From: Leishmania infantum JPCM5
Taxonomy: Eukaryota > Euglenozoa > Kinetoplastea > Trypanosomatida > Trypanosomatidae
Direction: 5' to 3'
Length of the DNA stretch: 64,000 nt
Assembly: GCF_000002875.2 (NCBI RefSeq)
Contig: NC_009411.2
Span: 124,001-188,000 of the forward strand
Shown: positions 52,901 to 61,900 of the stretch, in pieces
Layout of the letters: each line of letters opens with the position of its first letter
Numbering within the stretch: position 1 is the first letter of the stretch
Notes under the pieces: model-generated
The model's input: only the letters and a program-made list of their open reading frames with translations
Database searches by the model: none
What the model was told of the DNA's origin: nothing
Translations under genes and position numbers: made by a program

Positions 52901-55900
52901 CTGGAGGCGCAGTACCGTGATCTGAAAAAGAGCCCGAAGGCTAACCCGCAGGACGTGGCAGACTGCGAAGAGCTGATGAACGACCGGGCGCACGAGCTGG
53001 CCAAGGACATGAACCGCGAGGAGCGCCCCGACTTCATGAACATGACTCCGAGGGGCGTGCCGCTCGAGGAGCTGCCGCTCGACACGGACGATGAGTTCAG
53101 CAATCTGGAAGCGCAGCGCGCGCGCCTGATGCGGCAGCCCGCGAAGAACAAGAAGGCAATCGACGAAATCGAGTACGCCCTCAACCTGCGCGCCGAGGAG
53201 CTGGCGCAGGAGAAGATTCAGGCCGACCGCGCCTTCATGGACGAGGCGCCGCAGAACATCCCGCTCAAGTACATTCCGCTGGACAAGGACAAGGAGTTTG
53301 GCAGAATGGAGGCGCAGCGCATGGCGCTCCGTGCGCAGAGCCAGAACGCGCGTGCGCTGATTCCGAAGTTGCGTGAACTTGAGGACGCGATGAACCAGCA
53401 CGCGAACGATATGGCCAAGGCGCTGAAACAGCAGGTGCGCGCAAGCGTGCTGCCGCCGCGCATTGGCGGCATTGCGCGAGAGGCACTGCAGCTCGACGAC
53501 GATGTGCCGTTCACAGATTTGGAAGTGGCTCAGATCGCCGCCAACGGTGACGGTGATCTCGACAAAGGGCGCGACCTTGGCGACGCCATGCAGAAGCGCG
53601 CCGCCGACGTCGCGGCGAAGCTGCGGTGGGAGGAGCGTGCCAATCTCGGCAACCCGCTCGGCTTCTCGCCGGAGGACTTACCGCTGGAAAGGAGCCCCGA
53701 GTACCTGCAGAAGGAGTCAGCACTGGTGGAGATGCGCGCGAACCCGAAGAAGAACGCGCAGAGCATCAAGAGCGCGGAGGAGGACCTGCACGCCTTGGCG
53801 ATGGAGATGGCCAAGGAGAAGGCCGCTGAGGAGCGCGAGGATTACATCGACCCGGAGCCGGAGGGTCGCAAGCTGAACGACCTCGGCCTCGACGACGATC
53901 CGACGTTTGTCGGCATCGAGGAGCAGTACCGCAGGTCAAGGAAGGACCCTTACGCCGACCAGGACCGGCTGCGCGACCTGGAGCAGATGATGAACGACCG
54001 TGCACACGACCTGGCCAAAATGAAGAACGCGCGGGACCGGGACATGTACCTCGACAGAGCCCCGCGCAACGTGCCGATTGTGGAGCTGCCGCTCGACACG
54101 GATGAGGAGTTTGGCCGGCTGGAGGCGCAGCGCGCGAAGCTGTGCCAGAACCCGGTGCGCAACGCGCAATCCATCCGAGAAACCGAGGACGCCCTGAACG
54201 ACCGAGCCGACGTGCTGGCGGCCGAGGCACTGAAGAACGACCGAATCTTCCTGGAGGCCGAGCCGGAGGGTGTGTCGCAGCGCCAGCTGCCGCTGGATCT
54301 GGACCAGACCTTCCGTTCCCTCGAGCTGAAGCGCGCGGCTCTGAAAAGCGCCCCGATCAAGGACGACCGTGCCATTCGCGCGGTGGAGGAGCAGATGAAC
54401 GATCACCTGCGCAAAATGGCGAGGGAGGTGAAGATGGATGCCCGGCGCGACATGGAGCCGAACTCGCTTGGCATTCCGTCGGAGGACCTGAACCCGTACC
54501 TCGACGAGGACCCGCACTTCCACGAGCTGGAGGACATGTACCGCGACGCGAAGAACAACCCTACAAAGGCGAAGAAAGCGTCGCAGTTGCTTGACCAGAT
54601 GAACGAGCGCGCGAGGGAGATTGCGCAGGCGGTGCACGACATGGAGCGACTCCCGCTGAACCAGGCCCCGAACGGAATTCCGCTGGAGACGTTGCCGCTC
54701 AATGAAGACCCCGTCTTCAACGCCCTCGAGAATGAGGCGCGCGCGTTGCGCAAGGGGCCAAGCGGCGGAAAGAAGAGCGCCGAGAGGCTTGCCGACGTCG
54801 AAGATCGCTTGAACGCGCGCGCCGAAGAGCTGGCAAACGCGGCCCGCAAGCAGTATGTGGATGCCATGCCGGAGGGTGTGCCGATGGAGCTGCTCAAGCT
54901 CGGCGACGACCCCTCCTTCGTAAACGCCGAGGCGGAGCTGCGGCGGCTTGAGAAGAACCCCGTGGCGAATCGCCAGGGCATCAAGGACCTCAAGGACGAG
55001 CTCAACTTTATGGCCCATGAAAAGGTGAAACGACTATTGCGGGGTGACCGCGGCTATCTCCACCAGACGCCGGACGGGGTGGACCTCTGCCACCTCCCGC
55101 TGGACACGGACCCCGTGTTCCACGAGCTGGAGACGCGGCGTGCGAAGCTGAAGTCCGAGGACCCGCGCGCCCACCAAAAGGCGATTGCCGCACTCGAAGA
55201 CCAGCTCAACGACCGCGCTCACGAGCTGGCGAAGGAGGTGAAGGAAGGTGAGTTGCGCGCTCTAGAGCCGGACCCGCACGGCATCCCGTACGCCGTGATT
55301 ATTCCGCACAACGACGTCGAGTTCAACAACTGCGCGAAGCACTTGCGCGACCTGAAAAGTGACTCGAAGCGCAACGCAGCAGCCATCAGGGAGACGGTGG
55401 ATCGCATGAACGACCGCGGCGCCGAGCTGGCGGAAGCGATGCTGAAACAGGACCGCTCCTACCTGAAGCCGCAGGCGGCTGCCGTGCCACTCAAGTACCT
55501 GCCGTTGGACACCGACCCGCAGTTCAACCGGATCGAGGTTGAGCGCGCGAAACTCAAGGCCCGCGACTCTGTGAAGAACGCCAAGAAGATCCAAGCGCTC
55601 GAGGATCAGCTGAACGAAAGGGCCAACCAGCTCGCTGAGGCGCAGAAGCAGGAGGATCTCCGCGGGCTGGACCCCAAGCCAGAGGGTATCCCGCTCTATG
55701 TGATTGACCCGCACTCCGACGCGAAGTTTGCCTCGTTTCTGCCGCAGCTGCGCGACATGAAGGCGGACCCGAGGACGCGGCCGGAAGACCTGCAGCAGGT
55801 GGTGGACGCCATGAACGACCGCGCTCACGAGCTGGCTAGCGAGAAGCTGCGCGGCGACCGACTCACCTATCTGGAGGAAGAGCCGAAGGGCGTTCCGCTC

Positions 55901-58900
55901 GATCTGCTCTCGCTGGACACGGATCCGCAGTTCCACGACATAGAGGCGCAGCGCGCTGTTCTCAAGGCGCAGGATCCGCGCCGCAATGCAGCCAAGATCA
56001 GGGACTCGGAGGATCGTCTGCGGGAGCGCTCGTACGAGTTGGCGGAACAGCAGCGCACGAAGGACCTGGAGAACCTCGACCAGGTGCCGGAGGGACTGCC
56101 CATCACTCTAGTGAACCCACACGACGACCCGGCGTTCGCGAAGATGGTGAACCAGCACCGGCAGCTGGCGAAGGACTCGGTGAAGGACTCGGCGAAGAAT
56201 TCGGAGCTGCTGACGAAGCTGGAAGAGAAAATGAACGACCGCGCTCATGAGCTGGCCAAGTTGATGCTTGAGAGCGACCACTCGTTCCTGGACCCTGCGC
56301 CGCAGGACGTCTCGCTCGCAGAGCTGCCGCTCGACACAGATCCGGAGTTCCGCAGACTGGAGGTGGAGCGAGCCAAGCTGAAGGCGCAGGACCAGCGCCG
56401 CAACGCCGCAAAGATAAAGGATATAGAGGGCCAAATGAACAATCGTGCGCACGAGCTGGCTCGTGAGCAGCTTGCCGAGGACCTTCGCGGTGTCGACCCG
56501 GCCCCGCGCGGGCTGCCGGTGGAGTTGCTGAACCCGCACGCGGACTCCCAGTTCGCGGAGGCGGTAAAGCAGATCCGCGTGCTGAAAAAGAGCCCCATTG
56601 CCGACCCGAAGGCGAAGCTGGCGATGCTGGACAAGATGAACGCCCGCGTGCGCGCTATGGCGGACGAGGCGATGGACCGCGATTACCTCGATCCTGAGCC
56701 GGAGGGGGTGGCGCTTGCCGACCTGCCGCTTAGCAGCGATCCGGAGTTCCACGACATGGAAGTGGGGCGCGCCCGGCTGAAGCTGAGGGACCCGAAGCGC
56801 AACGCGCGCGCTATCAAGGATCTCGAGCAGCGGCTCAACGATCACGCGCACGAGCTGGCGAGGAGGCAGCTGGAGGAAGACCTCGCCGGCTGCGACCCTG
56901 AACCTGAGGGAATCCCTCTGGCGCTGTTGAAGCCGGCCGAGGACCCGAAGATTGCCGGCATGATCCCGCAGCTGCGCGCGCTGAAAAAGGACCCGAAGAA
57001 GAACGCCGAGGCGATTCGGCGTGTGGAGAACGAGATGAACAACCGCGCCAACGAGCTGGCGCGTCAGTTGCTGGAGGGCGACCGCGGCTACCTCGAGCCG
57101 AATCCGGAGAATGTTGCGCTGGAGTACCTGTCGCTCGACAAGGACCCGGAGATCGCCGAGATGGAGGTGGAGCGGGCGAAGCTCAAGGCACAGGACCCGC
57201 GGCGCAACCAGCGCCGCATTGCCGACCTCGAGGACAGGCTCAACGACCGCGCGGTGGAGCTAGCGGTCGCGAAGAAGGCGGAAGAACTAGCGCATTTCGC
57301 ACCCCAGTATAACGGCATCGAGACGGCGGCGATGAGGCCATACGACGACCCTGAGTTTGCGGCCCTTGTCGACCAGCTCCGGAAGCTGGAGAAGGCCAGC
57401 GCGGGTGCTTCCCCTGAGGCGGAGAAGGTGCTCACTGATATGGACGCGCGCCTAGAGGTGCTGGCAAAGGAGAAGGTCGAGGGCGACCTTTGGTTCCTGG
57501 ACAAGGAGCCGGAGGGGATCCCGCTGGAGGAGGTAGAGGTGGAGTTGGACCCTATCTTCCAGCAGCTGCGGCAGGAGTGCGCCAACCTCAAGGCAAAGGA
57601 CCCGCGCAGGAACGCCGACAAGGTCAAGAGCCTTGAAGACCAGATGAGAAGCCGTGTGCACGAATTGGCTAAGCACCTCAAGGAAAGCGACTTTGACGGC
57701 GTCGACACGAGCCCGCTGGGCATTCCGCTGGAGCTGCTGCAGCCGCTTGAGGACCCGCAGGTGGCAAGGATTCTGCCGGAGCTGCGTCGCGCCAAGAAGA
57801 GCTTGCGCGACACCCAGAGGGCGCAGGGTCTGCTAAACGAGCTAAATGAGCGGATCCACGAGCTAGCCAAGAATGCGCTGAGTGGGGATCGTTCGGCATA
57901 CTTGGACTCGGACCCGGCGGGTGTGCCGCTGTCGGACCTGCCACTGGATACGGACGGCATCTACAGCGGTCTCGAGGTTGAGCGCGCCAAGCTGTTGCTC
58001 AAGGACCTGGCCAAGAATGCGAAGCAAATCGAGGATCTCGAGGATCGCCTGAACGAGCGGGCGCACGATCTGGCGCAGCAGGTGCTCAAGGACGACCTGA
58101 AGAACGTTGACCCGAAGCCGCATGGCATTCCTATTGAAGCGGTGAGGCCACACAACAACCCGGACTTCCACAACCTCGCAACGCGCGCTCGCGAGCTCCG
58201 CAAGGATTCACGCCGCAATGCCGACAAGCTCGCCGCCATTCAAGAGCAGATGAACGACTTGGCGAACCAGATGGCGGCGGAGATGCTCGGCAATGACCGT
58301 GGCTACCTCGACCCTGAGCCGGAAGGCGTGCCGGTGGAGATGGTGCTGCTCGACGAGGACCCCGAGTTCCACGAGATGGAGGTGCAGCGTGCAGTGCTGG
58401 TCGCGCAGGACCAGGTGAAAAACAGGCAGGCGATCGCCGACCTCGAGGGGCGGCTCAACGATTGCGCACACAAGCTGGCTGAGGCGCAGAAGCGGGAGGA
58501 CTTGCGTGGCCTGAACAGCGCCCCGCTCGGGGTACCCGTGTCGCTGCTGAACCCTCATGACGACCCGCGCTTCGCCGCGAAGCTGCCGGAGCTTCGGGCG
58601 CAGAAGAAGGAGGGCTTTCCGCGCGCCCAGTCGCGTCTGAACGACACGCAGGCGAAATTGGATGAGATTCTCGAGGAGCTCGCCGCGCAGTACCTTGAGC
58701 AGGATCGCGCGCGGTACCTGTACCCTACTCCAGAGGGCATCCCGGTGGCGGCGCTCCCGCTGTGCGCGGACCCGGAGTTCCATCAGCTGGAGGCGGAGCG
58801 ACTGGACTTGATCAGCAAGAACCCGAAGGCCAATAAGGATGCCATTAAGGACCTGGAGGCAGCGCTGAACGAGCGTGCCTGCGAGCTGGCGCGAGAGCAT

Positions 58901-61900
58901 CGCAAGGGCGACCGGGGCTACCTCAACGCTGAGCCGCTCGGCATTCCGCTTGACGTGCTGCCGCTTGACACGGACCGCCAGTTCAGCGATCTGGAGGCGA
59001 AGCGTGCGGCGCTGAAGACGAAGGATGCGGTCAGGAATGCCGCCGCAATTCACGACCTGGAAGATCAGCTGAACGACCGCGCGAACCAGCTCGCAGAGGA
59101 CCAGATCACCGAGGACTTGCGCGCGGTTGATCCGACGCCGGAGGACATCCCGGTGCGGATGCTGAAGCCGCACGACGATCCCGAGTTTGCGCGGATGGTG
59201 AACGCGCTGCGCTTGCTCAAGGCAGACCCGTCGGCAGACCCCAAGAAGGTGTCGGACCTGGAGCAGGACATGAATGACCGCGCGCACGAGCTGGCGGAGG
59301 AGGCGCTTGCGGGCGACCGCCCGATGTACCTCGATCCGAAGCCGGAGGGCATTGCGATCGAGTCGCTGCCGCTCGACTCCGACCCGCTCTATCACCGGCT
59401 GGAGGTCGAGCGCGCGAAGCTGATGCTGCAGGAACCCAAGAAGAACCAGGCGAAGGCTGCTGAGCTCGAGGGCCGCCTCAACGACCGGGCGCACGAGCTG
59501 GCAAAGGAGCAGCGAGCGCGCGACCTGCAGGACTTGGACGAGGCACCGCGTGGCATACCGGTGGACCTGCTGAATCCGCATGAAGACGAGACGTTCGCGT
59601 CGCTCGCGTTCCAGCGCCGTGACCCGAACAACACACTGAGGAAGGCGCTCGACATCGGCGGCACCAACGGCGACCCGACGCGCGACATGCTCAACGAACG
59701 GCTAGACGAGATGGCCAAGCAGATGCTGGAGGGCGACCGCGACTACCTGGACCCCAATCCGGAGGGCGTGCCGCTGCGTGTGCTACCGCTCAACGAGGAC
59801 CCGGAGTTCCACGAGATGGAGGTGCAGCGTGCGGTGCTGAAGGCGAAGAACGCGAAGAAGAACGCGGTGGCCATCAAAGACTTGGAGGACAAGCTGAACG
59901 ACCGCGCTCACGACCTGGCAAAGGACGCTTTAAATGGCGACCGCGGCTACCTCGCCCCTGAGCCAAGGGGCGTGCCTCTGGCGGATCTGCCACTCGACAA
60001 AGACCCGCAATTCCACCAGATGGAGGTGGAGCGGGCCAAGCTGAAGGCGCAAGACCTGACGAAGAATGCCAACAAGATCAAGGACCTGGAGGACAAGCTG
60101 AACGACCGCGCCGAAAATCTCGCTGAGGTGCAGAAGAAGGAGGATCTCCGCAACCTGGACGGCAAGCCGCGCGGCATTCCGCTGGAGTCGCTGAATCCGC
60201 ACGATGATGCAGAGTTCGCGTCCCACTTGCCCGAGCTGCGTCGGCTGAAGAACGAGCAACCGAACCACCCCAAGATCAAGGACCTCCAGGCGAAGCTGGA
60301 CAACCGCGCAGATGAGTTGGCCAAGGCTCAGATCGACCGCGACCGCGCCTTCCTGGATCCTGAACCGGAGGGCATCACGTTGGCTCAGCTGCCGCTTGAC
60401 AGTGACAAGCTCTTCACGAGCCTGGAGAAGCAGCTACGTCAGGCGAAACAGGACCTGAAGCGCAACGCGGACAAGATTACTGACCTGCAGGATTGTATGA
60501 ACAAGCGCGTGCACGAGCTGGCGCTCAACCTGCTCAAGGGTGACCGCCGCTACCTCGATCCCGAGCCGGAGAATGTGCCGATCGCCGATGTGCCGATCGA
60601 CGCCGATGCGATGTTCCGCGAGTTGGAGGCGCAGCGCGCGAAGCTGAAGGAGGACCCGAAGCGCAACGCGGATAAGATCAAGGACCTGGAAGGCAAGCTG
60701 AACGACCGCGCGCACGAGCTGGCCAAGGCTCAAAAGGAGGCGGCTCGCGGCTTTCTCAACCCCACCTCGCACCGCGTGCCGAAGGCGCTACTGCCGTTGG
60801 ACGAGGATGCGGCGTTCGTAAAGATGGAGCAGCAGCTGCGGCGCCTCAACAAGGACCCGAAACGCAGCGCTAGCGCCATCGACAACCTCAAGGGCATGAT
60901 GCAGGACCGTGCCGACGAGCTGGGAGAGAACTTGCTGAAGGGCGCCCGCGACAAGTACCTCGACCCCAACCCGGAGGGCGTGCCGGTCGGTTATCTGCCG
61001 CTGGACTCCGACCCGCAGTACAGCCACGCGGAGCTGCAGCGCGCCGTCCTCAAGGCCCAGAACGCGAAGGGTAACGCAGCCAAGATCGCCGACCTGGAGA
61101 AGGTGCTGAACGACCGGGCCGCTGAACTCGCCAAGGAGCAGCGTCAGAAAGACCGCGCCTTCCTGGACCCGGAGCCGGAGGGTATTCCAATCGCCGACGT
61201 GCCACTAGATGACGACCCGAATTTTCTGCGACTGGAGGACTACTTACGCAAGCTCAAGAAGGACCCCCGACGCAACGCCGACGCCATCGCCGACACACAA
61301 GAGAGCATGAACGACCGGGCCCACGAGCTGGCGAAGGGCGTGGTGGCCGAGGACCTCGCATGCCTGCCGCGGGCGGCGTACCGTGGCATCCCGAAGGAGG
61401 ACCTGAACCTCCACACGTACCTGAAGTTCCGCGACGCGGCGAACCGGCGGCGCGACGCAAAGCGCCGCCGTCTGCCGACGACGGACATACGGCTCATCGA
61501 GGATGAGATGGACAGGATCGCCAGCGAGATCGCCGATGACGTGATCGACAGCGAGCGTGCCTTCCTGGATCCTGAGCCGGAAGGCATGGCCATCGCCAAC
61601 GTCCCACTCGATGCGGACAAGGAGTTCGCCGCCCTCGAAGCCGAGCGCCGGCGCCGCTCCAAGGACCCGCGTGCGGCAAAACGCAACAAGGACGTCATTC
61701 GCGACTTGGAGAACCAGATGAGCGACCGCGCGCACCAGCTGGCGAAGGAGGAGTTCGCGAAGCAGCGCGACTTCATGGATCAGGAGCCGGAGGGCGTGCC
61801 GCTGGAGCGGCTGCCGCTCGACACGGATCCGGAGTTCAAGGACGCGGAGATTGCGCGCTACAAGGCCAAGACGGACCCGAAGGCGGACCCGAAGAAGGTG

